DNA of 64,000 nucleotides from Actinacidiphila cocklensis (GCF_907177275.1 NZ_CAJSLV010000046.1:62001-126000); one strand, 5' to 3'; shown: positions 15,948-25,563, counted from the stretch's first letter. The notes: generated by a model from the letters alone, not told the origin. Numbers and translations: made by a program.

Positions 15948-18611
15948 TCAGGAGCCGCCGGTCAGCGGCGGCAGGAAGGGCAGCCCGGCGGCGGAGCCGC
16001 CGTGGGCCGAGCCCAGTGCGAGCAGGCACCCGGCGGTGCCGGTGCCCAGGTCCATCGACAGCCGCATCATCTGGTTGCCGGGGAAGGCGAGCCCGTCGCG
16101 GTACGGCATGCCGTACCAGCCGAGCGCGTCGATCTGCGCGGCGAGCGCGCCCGGGGGCACCGCGGGCGCGCTGGTGCGGGCCAGGTGCAGGATGATGCCG
16201 GCCCGGCCGGCGAGCAGCCCGGGTTGGGCGTAGAGCCGCAGGGTGGACGCGCGGACGATGTCGGTGCGGGCCTGCTCGAAGCGTGCCCCCACCTCGGGGT
16301 CGAGGTCGCCGGCGCGGCGGGCGAGCGGCAGGAAGTCGTCGAGGACGAGTCCGATGCCCGCGCTGCCGTCGCCGAGGTACGGCATGGTCCGCCAGCCCTC
16401 GTCCACGTCGAGCCCGCCGGCAGCGGTGTGCACGCAGCGGTCGAGGTCGAGTTGCAGGGCGCGGGCGGCGTGGCCGAGGAGTGCGGGTGCGCCGATGCGC
16501 TCGTAGAGCCGTACGAAGAGCAGGGCCGCTCCGGTGGCGCCGCGCATCAGCCCGGCGCGCGAGGTTCCGGCGGCGGCGAGGCGGGCGGCGACCAGTCCTG
16601 CGGCTTCCAACGCCCGCTCCTGCAGGGCGGCTTCGCCGGTGCTGTGGGCGAGGTGGTCCAGGACGAGGCCGATGCCGGCCAGGCCGCCGGACAGGTCGGA
16701 GCCGGACTGCTGCCACTTCTCGGCGAGCAGCAGGTGGGCCAGTTCCAGGGCGCGTTCGGTGTGGCCGAGCCGGTCGAGGGCGTACGCGATACCGGCGATG
16801 CCGTCGTAGAGGCCGAGCGGGGTGCCGCTGGGCGGTGGTGCGGTGCGGGCCAGCAGCCAGCGTTCGCCGTCCTCGTAGCGGGGCAGGCCGGTCTCGGCCA
16901 GGGCGAGCAGGACGCCGGCGGCGCCGTGGGCGAGGCCGAGGCCGCCGCCGTCGGAGAACTGCGCGATGTCGCCGGGGAAGAGCCGGTCGTCGCGGTCCGG
17001 CGTGGCGGAGGCGAGGATCGCGCCGGCCATGGCGTCCCTGGCGGCGGGCCAGTCGGTGGTCGCGGCGGGCAGGTAGCCGGGCGCCGCGGACCGCGGACCG
17101 CTGGAGCCGGCGGACCGCACCGGGGGCTCCGCCGCGGGCAGGCCGCGGGTGATCTCGGTGACGGCCTCCTCCAGGAAGGTGCGCGGCACCGGGAACTGCG
17201 CGGCGATGACGTCGGCGAGGTGCGCGGCCTTGGTGCGGTCCACCGCGAACAGCGTGGTGACCGGCAGGAAGAGGGCCAGGCGCAGGCAGGCCAGGGCGTA
17301 GTGGTCGACGGCGGTGCCGCGGCGGTCGGGCGGGGCCATGAAGCCCGGGTGGGCGACCGACTGGCGGACGTTGTCGGTGGCGGCCGCGGCGGCCTCGAAG
17401 TCCAGCAGCCGCACGGACTCGCCGTCGTCACCGATCATGATGTTGTACATGTGCAGGTCGTTGAAGACGATCCCGCGGGAGTGGACCGCGGCGACCGCCC
17501 GCTCCACACCGGCGTGGACGCGCAGCGCCCAGCGGGTGTAGTCGGCGACCTCGGCGGGGTCGGGGTCCGGGGTGAGCAGCGGGTGGCGGTGGCCGAAGAA
17601 GGTGTTGAGCGGCTTGCCGTCGAGGAACTCCATGACCAGGAAGCGGTGGTCGCCGAGGGTGAACCAGTCGCGTACCTCGGGTGCGACGCCGAGCCCCGAC
17701 AGCCGCTGCAGGGCGTCCCGTTCGCGTTCCAGGCGGGTGACGGCGTCGGCGCCGTCGGAGGCGAGCCCGGCGTGCGGGCGGCCTTCCTTGAGGACGACCT
17801 TCTCGCCGCTGCGGGTGTCGGTGCCGACGTAGACGCCGCCGCCGTTGGAGAAGTGCAGCGCCGACTCGATGCGGTAGGGAAGTTCGCCGACGGTCGTGCT
17901 GTTGCGCGCCTGCAAGTGCGGACGCAGGAAGTCCGGCAGCGTCACCCACTCGGGTACATGGAAGGCGGGGGCCCGGCTGTCGGGCACGAGATGCCCTTCT
18001 GCGTCCTCGATCGCGGAGACCAGGGTGCCGTGGTCGCCCACGCAGAAGCGCTTGGCGAATGCGCCGTAGCGCACGTAGAGCGGCCCTTCCCGCCAGCGCA
18101 GATCCGTGAGGATGTAGGGGCCAGGTTCCCCGTCGAGCAATTCGCCGAGTTCTTCCAGCACCGCGTGCAGTTGCGACTCGTCGCGCGGATAGATCGTGAC
18201 GAATTTCCCGCTGGTGTCGCGGCCCGCGTATTTGGAGTTCCGCAGGTGGAGCAGTTGCGGACTCGGCACGAATTTGAACGGAATGCCGCGCGGCACGCAG
18301 TGGTCCCAGACCTTGGCCGCCACCTTGTCCGCGTTGCCGAGGCCGGCCGACGCGTGGACCTTCCAGCCTTGCAGCGGGCGGTCTTCCTGCCCCGAACCCG
18401 GCGTCGGGTCGAGGTGCAGCCAGTCGCCGGTCCGCACCGTGCGCCAGCCGGCCGGCACATCGCGCTGGGCGGTCTCGAAGTTCTCCACGAGCGGCGCGCT
18501 GCGCTGCCCGGAGGGCGCACCGGAATCGTCGCGGGAAGCGCCCGGGAGCCGGTCGAGACTCTCGTAGAAGTACCGGTCGGCAAGACAGAATATCTCGTAC
18601 CGATTGTCCAT
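15948..18611 (-). CDS. ramC: Class III lanthipeptide synthetase LanKC (RamC type)
   Basis: This encodes 887 residues from ATG 18611, preceded by a GGGGGGATCG purine run. There are three parts. An N-terminal lyase-like region (about 1-210) opens with YEIFCLADRYFYESLDR. A protein-kinase domain (about 220-500) has the Lys in VVLKEGRPHAG, the catalytic loop FNDLHMYNIMI and the metal motif LLDFEAAA. A C-terminal LanC-like alpha-toroid (about 540-887) has repeated LAHGAAGVLLALAE and GGLAGIGLVLDHLA motifs. The Cys/Cys/His zinc ligands of LanC are not evident, as is usual for RamC-type enzymes. It phosphorylates, eliminates and cyclises the ramS core. Confidence 0.93.
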   Translation of the reverse strand: MDNRYEIFCLADRYFYESLDRLPGASRDDSGAPSGQRSAPLVENFETAQRDVPAGWRTVRTGDWLHLDPTPGSGQEDRPLQGWKVHASAGLGNADKVAAKVWDHCVPRGIPFKFVPSPQLLHLRNSKYAGRDTSGKFVTIYPRDESQLHAVLEELGELLDGEPGPYILTDLRWREGPLYVRYGAFAKRFCVGDHGTLVSAIEDAEGHLVPDSRAPAFHVPEWVTLPDFLRPHLQARNSTTVGELPYRIESALHFSNGGGVYVGTDTRSGEKVVLKEGRPHAGLASDGADAVTRLERERDALQRLSGLGVAPEVRDWFTLGDHRFLVMEFLDGKPLNTFFGHRHPLLTPDPDPAEVADYTRWALRVHAGVERAVAAVHSRGIVFNDLHMYNIMIGDDGESVRLLDFEAAAAATDNVRQSVAHPGFMAPPDRRGTAVDHYALACLRLALFLPVTTLFAVDRTKAAHLADVIAAQFPVPRTFLEEAVTEITRGLPAAEPPVRSAGSSGPRSAAPGYLPAATTDWPAARDAMAGAILASATPDRDDRLFPGDIAQFSDGGGLGLAHGAAGVLLALAETGLPRYEDGERWLLARTAPPPSGTPLGLYDGIAGIAYALDRLGHTERALELAHLLLAEKWQQSGSDLSGGLAGIGLVLDHLAHSTGEAALQERALEAAGLVAARLAAAGTSRAGLMRGATGAALLFVRLYERIGAPALLGHAARALQLDLDRCVHTAAGGLDVDEGWRTMPYLGDGSAGIGLVLDDFLPLARRAGDLDPEVGARFEQARTDIVRASTLRLYAQPGLLAGRAGIILHLARTSAPAVPPGALAAQIDALGWYGMPYRDGLAFPGNQMMRLSMDLGTGTAGCLLALGSAHGGSAAGLPFLPPLTGGS

Positions 18612-18987
18612 CGATCCCCCCAGTGGCGGTGACGGACAAAGATTTACATATCGGCGCGTGAATGGTGAAGTAACCGTTGTCACCTCATGGCCGTGCAGAA
18701 CGCACGATTGCGGCGGGCGCACTGAACGCCCGCGGCGGCGGGCGGGGGGCGCGAGGCGATGGCGGCGAGGCGCGAAGGCGCAGGCGGGGGCCGGGTATCA
18801 CCGTAACCGCGCACCCCTGTCAACGGCCGTGCACGGCAAGGGAGTTGACTGTTCATGTACGCATGCCCCACAGGACCTTATGGGGCAATAGTGCCCCTCT
18901 GCAACCTTGTCTCCGAAATTTCCAGAAACGATCTGGACCCGAGGTAAGAGGAACGGCACACTCGAACCAGCATCAAGAAGGGACACC
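18612..18987. promoter_or_regulatory. Divergent control region, ramC / XRE regulator
   Basis: There is no gene in these 376 bp. The segment 18636-18690 is markedly AT-richer than its surroundings (AAAGATTTACATATC, GAAGTAACCGTTGTC) and is the likely site of the ramC promoter and RamR binding on the minus strand. Around 18842-18900, TTGACTGTTC and short inverted repeats (CCCCA...TGGGG, GGGGCAATAGTGCCCC) may belong to the plus-strand regulator promoter. Exact boxes could not be assigned. Confidence 0.45.
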
Positions 18988-19842
18988 ATGCCGCTCAGAA
19001 GCACCGCAACCGCCCGCCAGGAGCGCCTCGGTGCGGAGCTACGGAAAATGCGCGAGGCAGCCGGCATCACGGCTCGCGACACCGCCCGTCTGCTCGGCAC
19101 CGACCCGGCCAAGGTCAGTCACATCGAGGCCGGGCGGCTCGGGGTCAGCGAGGAGCGGCTGCGGCGGCTCGCGTCGTTCTACGAATGCGGCGACACCGAA
19201 CTGATCGACGCCCTGGTCGTGATGGCCAACGGCCTGGGCCGCAAGGGCTGGTGGGAGGCCTACCGCGGGGTGGTGCCCGCCGCACTGCTGGACATCGCCG
19301 AGTTGGAGTTCCACGCCACCGCGCTGCGCACCATCCAGATCACCCACATCCCCGGGGTGCTGCAGACCGAGGACTACACCCGTACGGTCTTCGGCTACGC
19401 GATCCCCCCGCTGCCGCCCGGCGAGTTGGAGGCCAGGGTCGCCCAGCGCATGGAGCGCTCCAGCGTGCTCTACCGCGATTCCGCCCCGCCCTACGAGGCG
19501 GTGGTCCACGAGGCGGCGCTGCGGATGCGGTTCGGCGGGGGCAAGGTCGCCCGCGCCCAGCTCGAACACCTGATGGAATTGAGCCACCTGCCGCACATAC
19601 GAGTCCGGGTGATCCCCTTCGCCGCGGACGGCCACATCGGTTCAGGCCACGCGATGCTCTACACCAGCGGCGCCGTCCGCGCCCTCGACACCGTGCAGAT
19701 CGACTCCGCCCACGGCGTCACCTTCCTGCACGCGGCATCGCAACTGGCCAACTACCGCACCCTGTACAACACACTCGCCGCGGTCGCGCTCGACGAGTCC
19801 CACTCGCGGGACTTCATCCTCAGCGCCTCCCGAGAACTCTGA
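18988..19842 (+). CDS. XRE-family regulator with DUF5753 domain
   Basis: This encodes 284 residues. The N-terminal helix-turn-helix (RLGAELRKMREAAGITARDTARLLGTDPAKVSHIEAGRLGVSEERLRRLASFY) is followed by a DUF5753 domain from about residue 95 (ELEFHATALRTIQITHIPGVLQTEDYTRTVF, HIRVRVIPFAADGHIGSG). ATG 18988 follows AAGAAGGGACACC. It is paired with the DUF397 gene 16 bp downstream. This pair is a hallmark of Streptomyces genomes (BldB/WhiJ-like regulatory pairs, sometimes acting like toxin-antitoxin modules). Confidence 0.92.
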   Translation: MPLRSTATARQERLGAELRKMREAAGITARDTARLLGTDPAKVSHIEAGRLGVSEERLRRLASFYECGDTELIDALVVMANGLGRKGWWEAYRGVVPAALLDIAELEFHATALRTIQITHIPGVLQTEDYTRTVFGYAIPPLPPGELEARVAQRMERSSVLYRDSAPPYEAVVHEAALRMRFGGGKVARAQLEHLMELSHLPHIRVRVIPFAADGHIGSGHAMLYTSGAVRALDTVQIDSAHGVTFLHAASQLANYRTLYNTLAAVALDESHSRDFILSASREL

Positions 19843-19858
19843 GACCGGAAGGCAGCCG

Positions 19859-20053
19859 ATGACCGCGCCGACGCTGATCTGGCAGAAGTCCACGTATTCG
19901 CAGGAGCAGGGCGACTGCGTGGAGCTGGCCGCCACGGCCGGTGGTGCGGTGCTGATACGGGAGAGCGACGACCCGGGCGTCGTGCTCTCCACCACACCGT
20001 CGGCGCTGGCCCGCTTCCTCCAGGCGATCAAGCACGGAGCCTCGGGCACATAG
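19859..20053 (+). CDS. DUF397 domain protein
   Basis: This encodes 64 residues with the diagnostic pattern W-x-KS-(S/T)YS near the N-terminus (LIWQKSTYSQEQGDCVELA), then AVLIRESDDPG and a C-terminal S-x-LARFLQAIK. It is coupled to the preceding DUF5753 regulator, with which DUF397 proteins typically act as an antagonistic partner. Confidence 0.92.
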   Translation: MTAPTLIWQKSTYSQEQGDCVELAATAGGAVLIRESDDPGVVLSTTPSALARFLQAIKHGASGT

Positions 20054-20152
20054 CACCCGGCGGCGGCTCAGGGGTGCCGGAGGTCACCCCGGGCGACCCG
20101 CCGCCGCACGTTAGGGTGAGGGCTCCCCCGGACCAGGAAAGGCCACGACCTC

Positions 20153-21412
20153 ATGCCCTTGCGCCGCCGCGCCGCCCTCGTGGCGGCCGCCGCCACGACG
20201 CTCACCGCTCTGACGGCGCCGATCGCACTCGCGGACACCACCGCGCCGGCGGCGGCCACCACCACGGCGGCGCCGTCCGGCGGCGACCTGTACGGCACGG
20301 CCGACCCGACCTACGACGGGGTGTGGCGGCAGTCGTACGCCGAGATAGCCGTGGCGCGGTCCGGCTACTTCGTGAACGGGTCCGCGACCGCCTGGCTGCT
20401 GGCCCAGCAGTGCGCGGACGGCGGCTGGCCCTCGTACCGCAAGGACACCGCCAAGGCCTGCGACCCCAAGACCGAGGACACCAACGCCACAGGCCTGGCC
20501 GTGCAGGCCCTCGGCGCCGTACAGAGCTCGCAGTCCGGTGCCGCCTCGAAGCGTGCCGTCGCATGGCTGCACACCGTGCAGAACGCCGACGGCGGCTGGT
20601 CGTACAACCCGGGCGGCCCCTCCGACCCCGACTCCACCGCCGTCGTCATCGGCGCCCTGGGCCGCGAGGCGAGCCTCGCGCCCAACGCCAAGGGCAAGTC
20701 GCCCTACGACGCGCTGCTCGGCTTCCAGTTCGGCTGCGACGCCAAGCCCGCCGACCGGGGGTCGTTCGGCTACCCCGGCACCGACGGGAAGCTGACCCCC
20801 AACGCCAAGGCCACCGCCGACGCCGTCCACGGCCTGGCGGCGGGCGGCCTCGCCGGCTCCGCGTACGCCAGCCCGTCCACCGCGGCGGCCCCGCCCAAGT
20901 CGGCGGACTGCGACGGCAACCCGCAGGCGTACGCCAAGCTCGACCCGAACGCGGCCGCGTCCGCCGGCGCCGACTGGCTGCTCGCGCAGCTCCGCGCGGG
21001 CGGCGGCCACCTCACCGCCGTCACCCCGGGCGCCGACACCCCGACCCCGGACTACGGCACCACCGCGGACGCGGTCATCGCGCTCGACGGGATCGGCCGC
21101 TCCACCGACGCGAAGGCCACCAGCACCTGGCTGGGCGCCAACTCCGCGGCCTGGTCCAAGGGCAACCCGGCCGCGCTGGCCCAGCTCGTGCTGTCCGGCG
21201 CCGACCGCTTCGCCACCGGCGGCACCGCCCCGCTCCAGCAGCTCATCGCCCTCGGCCCGGCCCCCACCAAGCGGCCGACCGGCGCGAGCGTCAAGGCCGA
21301 CGAGAAGCACGACTCGTCCTCCCGCACCGTCTGGATCGTCGTCGGCGTCCTCTTCGTCGCCGGCATCGGCGCGGGCCTCCTGCTCAGCGCCCGCAAGCGG
21401 CGGAAGAGCTGA
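20153..21412 (+). CDS. Secreted, C-terminally anchored alpha/alpha-barrel protein of ECF operon
   Basis: This encodes 419 residues: a signal peptide (about 1-28, ending IALADTT), several prenyltransferase/squalene-oxidase-type helical repeats (CADGGWPSYRKDT, QNADGGWSYNPGG, DSTAVVIGALGR), then a C-terminal transmembrane helix (TVWIVVGVLFVAGIGAGLLL) with a KRRKS cytoplasmic end. It is the first gene of a five-gene operon with an ECF transporter. Helical barrels of this fold in eukaryotes bind cobalamin (intrinsic factor, transcobalamin), so an extracellular vitamin-binding role is an attractive inference. Its stop overlaps the next start by one base. Confidence 0.82.
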   Translation: MPLRRRAALVAAAATTLTALTAPIALADTTAPAAATTTAAPSGGDLYGTADPTYDGVWRQSYAEIAVARSGYFVNGSATAWLLAQQCADGGWPSYRKDTAKACDPKTEDTNATGLAVQALGAVQSSQSGAASKRAVAWLHTVQNADGGWSYNPGGPSDPDSTAVVIGALGREASLAPNAKGKSPYDALLGFQFGCDAKPADRGSFGYPGTDGKLTPNAKATADAVHGLAAGGLAGSAYASPSTAAAPPKSADCDGNPQAYAKLDPNAAASAGADWLLAQLRAGGGHLTAVTPGADTPTPDYGTTADAVIALDGIGRSTDAKATSTWLGANSAAWSKGNPAALAQLVLSGADRFATGGTAPLQQLIALGPAPTKRPTGASVKADEKHDSSSRTVWIVVGVLFVAGIGAGLLLSARKRRKS

Positions 21413-22032
21413 TGCGCTGCCGCAGCCTCGCCGCACTCCCGGCCGCCGCCGCGGCCCTGCTGCTGCTCGCCGTCGCCGCCCCCGCGCACGCCGCCGGTTA
21501 CCGCTACTGGTCCTACTGGCTGCGCTCCGGGAGCAGTTGGACGTACGCGCAGACCGGCCCCGCGATGCACATACCCGCCGACGGCAGCGTCGAGGGCTGG
21601 CGCTTCGCGGTCAGCGAGGACGCGGCGGCGACCGCGGCGCAGCCGCGCGGCACCGCGGACTTCGCCCGCGTCTGCGCCGGCCACCCGGCGGCACCGGGCC
21701 GCAAGCGCGTCGCCCTGCTCATCGACCCGGGCACCGCCGCCGACGCCCCCGGCTCCGCCACCCCGCCCTCCCCCCGCACCGCCTGCGCCCAGATCCCCGC
21801 GAGCGCCTCCTCCGCCGACGCCCTGGCCGCGGTCGCCAAGCCGCTGCGCTACAACTCGGCGGGCATCGTCTGCGCCATCACCGGCTACCCCGCCACGGGC
21901 TGCGGCGACGAGATCTCCGCCACCTCGCACTCCTCCCACGACGGCCCCTCCGTCGGCCTGATCGCCGGGGGCGCCGCGATCGCCGCCCTGGCCGTCGCCG
22001 CCACCTGGCAGTCCCGCCGCCGCCGCCGATGA
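21412..22032 (+). CDS. SCO2322-family secreted membrane-anchored protein
   Basis: This encodes 206 residues: a signal peptide (AAAALLLLAVAAPAHAAG), a small extracellular domain (YRYWSYWLRSGSSWTYAQTGPAMHIPADGSVEGWRFAVS) and a C-terminal transmembrane anchor (SVGLIAGGAAIAALAVAATW) ending RRRRR. It is conserved next to ECF transporter genes in Streptomyces; the role is unknown. It overlaps its neighbours on both sides (TGATG at the start; ATGA at the end), so translation is coupled. Confidence 0.8.
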   Translation: MRCRSLAALPAAAAALLLLAVAAPAHAAGYRYWSYWLRSGSSWTYAQTGPAMHIPADGSVEGWRFAVSEDAAATAAQPRGTADFARVCAGHPAAPGRKRVALLIDPGTAADAPGSATPPSPRTACAQIPASASSADALAAVAKPLRYNSAGIVCAITGYPATGCGDEISATSHSSHDGPSVGLIAGGAAIAALAVAATWQSRRRRR

Positions 22033-23132
22033 CCCCGCCGACTCCGCCCCGGACGGGGAGGCCCGGCGCGAACCTGCACGCCGGCGCCTGGTGGATCTGG
22101 GCGCTGGGCCTGGCCACAGCCGCGAGCAGGACGACCAACGTCCTGCTCCTGGCGCTGCTCACGGCGGTGGCCGGCTACGTCGTGGCGGCCCGCAGGACGG
22201 ACGCGCCCTGGGCGCGCTCCTACGGCACCTTCCTGCGGCTGGGGCTCGCCGTCCTGGCGATCCGCCTGGTCTTCGCGATCGTGCTCGGCTCGCCGATCCC
22301 CGGCACCCACACCCTCTTCACCCTCCCCGAGGTCCCGCTGCCCGGCTGGGCGCAGGGCGTCCGCCTCGGCGGCAGGGTCACCGCGGAGTCGGTGGTCTTC
22401 GCGCTGCGCGACGGCATGAAGCTGGCCACCCTGCTGGTGTGCGTCGGCGCCGCCAACTCCCTGGCGAACCCGGCCCGGTTGCTCAAGTCGCTGCCGGGCG
22501 CGCTGTACGAGGCAGGCGTCGCCGTCGTCGTGGCGATGACCTTCGCCCCGCACCTGGTCGCCGACGTGGCGCGGCTGCGGGCCGCGCGCCGGCTGCGCGG
22601 CCGCGACGACCGCGGCGTCCGGGCGATGCTCCAGGTCGGACTTCCGGTCCTGGAGGGCGCGTTGGAGCGCTCGGTCGCACTGGCCGCGGCCATGGACGCG
22701 CGCGGCTACGGGCGGACCGCCGACGTGCCGCCCGCCGTCCGCCGGACGACCGCCGCGCTGACCGTCGGCGGCCTGCTGGGCATCTGCGCGGGCACGTACG
22801 GGCTGCTCGCCGCCGGCGGCGCCGGCGCGGGCTACGGGCTGCCGTTGCTGCTGCTGGGCCTGGCCGCGGCGGTCGCGGGGCTGCGGCTGGGCGGGCGGCG
22901 CTCGCCGCGCACCCGCTACCGGCCCGACGCGTGGGGCGCCCGCGCCTGGCTGGTCGCGGGCTCGGGGGCAGCGGTCGCGGCCGCGATGATCGCCGCGGCG
23001 ACCTACGCGCCCGCCGCGCTCGACCCGCCCGCGGTGCCGCTGGCCGCGCCCACCCTCCCGCTGTGGCCGGCTGCCTGCGTGCTGCTCGGGCTCCTCCCCG
23101 CCGTCGCCGCCCCGAAGGGAGCCTTGCGGTGA
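22029..23132 (+). CDS. ECF transporter transmembrane component EcfT
   Basis: This encodes 367 residues. It has several hydrophobic helices and the two Ala-Arg-Gly coupling signatures expected in EcfT. The clearest is AAAMDARGYGRTADVPP; the more degenerate ARRLRGRDDRG lies near residue 200. These contact the ATPase subunits. A C-terminal extension of extra transmembrane helices makes it longer than a typical EcfT. It should be energised by the fused ATPase encoded next. Confidence 0.88.
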   Translation: MTPPTPPRTGRPGANLHAGAWWIWALGLATAASRTTNVLLLALLTAVAGYVVAARRTDAPWARSYGTFLRLGLAVLAIRLVFAIVLGSPIPGTHTLFTLPEVPLPGWAQGVRLGGRVTAESVVFALRDGMKLATLLVCVGAANSLANPARLLKSLPGALYEAGVAVVVAMTFAPHLVADVARLRAARRLRGRDDRGVRAMLQVGLPVLEGALERSVALAAAMDARGYGRTADVPPAVRRTTAALTVGGLLGICAGTYGLLAAGGAGAGYGLPLLLLGLAAAVAGLRLGGRRSPRTRYRPDAWGARAWLVAGSGAAVAAAMIAAATYAPAALDPPAVPLAAPTLPLWPAACVLLGLLPAVAAPKGALR

Positions 23133-24742
23133 TCCGTTTCGAGCAGGTCTCCTTCCGCTACGCGGACACCGCGGCGCCCGCCCTCCAGGGCGTCGACATC
23201 GAGGTGCCCGAGGGTGAGTTGTGCCTCGTCGTGGGGCCGTCGGGGGTCGGCAAGTCCACCCTGCTCGGCGCGGTGAGCGGCCTGGTGCCGCACTTCACCG
23301 GCGGGCACCTCACCGGAAGGGTGACCGTCGCGGGCCGCGACACCCGCACCCACCGGCCGCGCGAACTCGCCGACGTCGTCGGCACGGTGGGGCAGGACCC
23401 GCTCTCGCACTTCGTGACCGACACCGTCGAGGACGAACTCGCCTACGGCATGGAGTCGCTGGGCATCGCCCCCGAGACGATGCGGCGCCGCGTCGAGGAG
23501 ACCCTCGACCTGCTGGGCCTGGCCGAGCTGCGCGACCGCCCGATCGCGACGCTGTCCGGCGGGCAGCAGCAGCGGGTCGCCATCGGCTCGGTGCTGACCG
23601 TGCACCCCCGCGTCCTCGTCCTCGACGAGCCCACCTCCGCGCTCGACCCGGGCGCGGCCGAGGAGGTGCTCGCCGTGCTGCAGCGCCTCGTGCACGACCT
23701 CGGGACGACCGTGCTGCTCGCCGAGCACCGCCTGGAGCGCGTCGTGCAGTACGCCGACCAGGTCATCCTGCTGCCCTCCCCCGGCGCCCCGCCGGTCGTC
23801 GGAGCGCCCGCCGACATCATGGCCGTCTCCCCCGTCCACCCCCCGGTGGTGGCGCTCGGCCGCCTCGCCGGCTGGTCACCGCTGCCGCTGTCGATACGTG
23901 ACGCCCGCCGCGCCGCGGGACCGCTGCGCGAACGCCTCGCGGACCGTACGCCCGGCACGTCGGGTCCCGCCGCTCCCGGTGAACTCCTGGTGTGCGCCGA
24001 GCGGTTGGGGGTGCGCCGCGGCCGGGTCGAGGCGCTGCGGGGCGTGGACCTGGCCGTACGGGCGGGCGAGACGGTCGCGCTCATGGGGCGCAACGGCGCC
24101 GGCAAGTCCACCCTGCTGTCCACCCTGGTCGGCCTGCACACCCCGGCCGCGGGCACGGTCACCGTCGGCGGCGCGGTCCCGCACCGCACCCGGCCCGCGG
24201 AACTGCTCCGCCGGGTCGGCCTGGTCCCGCAGGAGCCGCGCGACCTGCTCTACGCCGACACCGTCGACGCCGAGTGCGCCGCCGCCGACCGGGACGCCGC
24301 CGCGCCGCCCGGCACCTGCCGCGGCCTGGTCGCCGAGCTGCTGCCCGGCATACCCGGCGACGTCCACCCGCGGGACCTGTCCGAGGGCCAGCGGCTGTCG
24401 CTGGCGCTGGCGATCGTGCTGACCGCGAGCCCGCCGGTGCTGCTGCTCGACGAGCCGACCCGCGGCCTGGACTACGCGGCCAAGTCCCGGCTGGTCGGCC
24501 AGCTGCGGGCGCTGGCCGCCGCGGGTCACGCGATCGTGCTCGCCACCCATGACGTGGAACTGGCCGCCGACCTCGCGCACCGGGTGGTGATCCTCGCGGA
24601 CGGCGAGATCGTCGCCGACGGCCCGGCCGCCGACGTCGTCCTGTCCTCGCCGGCGTTCGCACCGCAGACCGCGAAGGTGCTGGCACCCGCGCCCTGGCTG
24701 ACCGTCACGCAGGTGACCCGCGCGCTGGAGGCCACGCCGTGA
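23129..24742 (+). CDS. ECF transporter ATPase, two fused ABC domains
   Basis: This encodes 537 residues from GTG 23129. Domain 1 has Walker A GPSGVGKST, Q-loop VGQDPLSHF, signature LSGGQQQR, Walker B VLVLDEPTSALD and H-loop LAEHR. Domain 2 has Walker A GRNGAGKST, VPQEPRDLLY, signature LSEGQRLSLA, Walker B LLLLDEPTRGLD and LATHD. It is equivalent to EcfA1-EcfA2 in one chain, as in UmuABC-type cobalt/vitamin ABC proteins of actinobacteria. It overlaps the ecfT stop by 4 bp. Confidence 0.93.
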   Translation: MIRFEQVSFRYADTAAPALQGVDIEVPEGELCLVVGPSGVGKSTLLGAVSGLVPHFTGGHLTGRVTVAGRDTRTHRPRELADVVGTVGQDPLSHFVTDTVEDELAYGMESLGIAPETMRRRVEETLDLLGLAELRDRPIATLSGGQQQRVAIGSVLTVHPRVLVLDEPTSALDPGAAEEVLAVLQRLVHDLGTTVLLAEHRLERVVQYADQVILLPSPGAPPVVGAPADIMAVSPVHPPVVALGRLAGWSPLPLSIRDARRAAGPLRERLADRTPGTSGPAAPGELLVCAERLGVRRGRVEALRGVDLAVRAGETVALMGRNGAGKSTLLSTLVGLHTPAAGTVTVGGAVPHRTRPAELLRRVGLVPQEPRDLLYADTVDAECAAADRDAAAPPGTCRGLVAELLPGIPGDVHPRDLSEGQRLSLALAIVLTASPPVLLLDEPTRGLDYAAKSRLVGQLRALAAAGHAIVLATHDVELAADLAHRVVILADGEIVADGPAADVVLSSPAFAPQTAKVLAPAPWLTVTQVTRALEATP

Positions 24743-25563
24743 CGCCCGAGGCGCCCCGCACCGACCCGGTGCGGCTCGGACCGCGCGCGGTCGTCGTCCT
24801 CACCCTGGTCTCGCTGACCGGGCTGGCCGCCTTCTGCTGGCCGCTGCTGGCCGCGCACGGCTCCGCGGTCGCCGCGCACAGCGCCGACGCACCCTGGCTG
24901 TTCGCGGCGCTGCTGCCACTGCTGGTCGCCGTCGTCATCGCCACGATCGCCGACAACGGCGTGGACCCCAAGGCCGTCGCGATGCTCGGCATGCTCGCCG
25001 CCGCGGGCGCGGCACTGCGCCCGCTGGGCGCGGGGACCGCCGGGATCGAGCCGATGTTCTTCCTGATGGTGCTGTCCGGCCGGGTCCTCGGACCCGGCTT
25101 CGGCTTCGCCCTGGGTTCGCTGACGATGTTCGCCTCGGCGCTGCTGACCGGGGGCGTCGGGCCGTGGCTGCCGTTCCAGATGCTGGCGATGGGGTGGGTG
25201 ACGATGGGGGCGGGCCTGCTGCCCAGGCCCTCGCTGCGCGGGCGCCCCGAGCTGCTGATGCTCGCGGTGTACGGGGCGGTGGCAGCGGTGGCGTACGGCA
25301 CGGTGATGAACCTTCAGGGCTGGCCCTACATCGCGGGCCTGGCCTCCGACGTGAGCTACTCCCCGCACCTGTCGCTGGGCGCGAACCTGGCCCGCTTCGC
25401 CACGTACTGCCTGACGACCTCGCTCGGCTGGGACCTGCCGCGCGCGGCCCTGACCGCCGTGCTCTCCTTCACCCTCGGCCCCACCCTCCTCAAGGCGCTG
25501 CGCCGCGCCACCCGGCACGCCTCCTTCTCGCCCACCACGACCTTCACCCCGCCGGCGGGCTGA
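24739..25563 (+). CDS. ECF transporter S component (substrate binding)
   Basis: This encodes 274 residues from GTG 24739. About six hydrophobic helices are present, including LFAALLPLLVAVVIATIADNG, AVAMLGMLAAAGAALRPLG, PMFFLMVLSGRVLGPGFGF and WLPFQMLAMGWVTMGAGL. The pattern matches ECF S components of the CbrT/vitamin group. The substrate cannot be decided from sequence; no riboswitch precedes the operon. It completes the transporter with the upstream EcfT and fused ATPase. Confidence 0.85.
   Translation: MTPEAPRTDPVRLGPRAVVVLTLVSLTGLAAFCWPLLAAHGSAVAAHSADAPWLFAALLPLLVAVVIATIADNGVDPKAVAMLGMLAAAGAALRPLGAGTAGIEPMFFLMVLSGRVLGPGFGFALGSLTMFASALLTGGVGPWLPFQMLAMGWVTMGAGLLPRPSLRGRPELLMLAVYGAVAAVAYGTVMNLQGWPYIAGLASDVSYSPHLSLGANLARFATYCLTTSLGWDLPRAALTAVLSFTLGPTLLKALRRATRHASFSPTTTFTPPAG

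Noticed and set aside
16002..18632. 876-codon plus-strand open frame opposite ramC
   Set aside because: Lacks any domain and is antisense to the LanKC synthetase, whose kinase and cyclase motifs are intact.
20054..20152. Cobalamin riboswitch upstream of the ECF operon
   Set aside because: The gap is only 99 bp and lacks a B12-box-like sequence; too short for a B12 aptamer.
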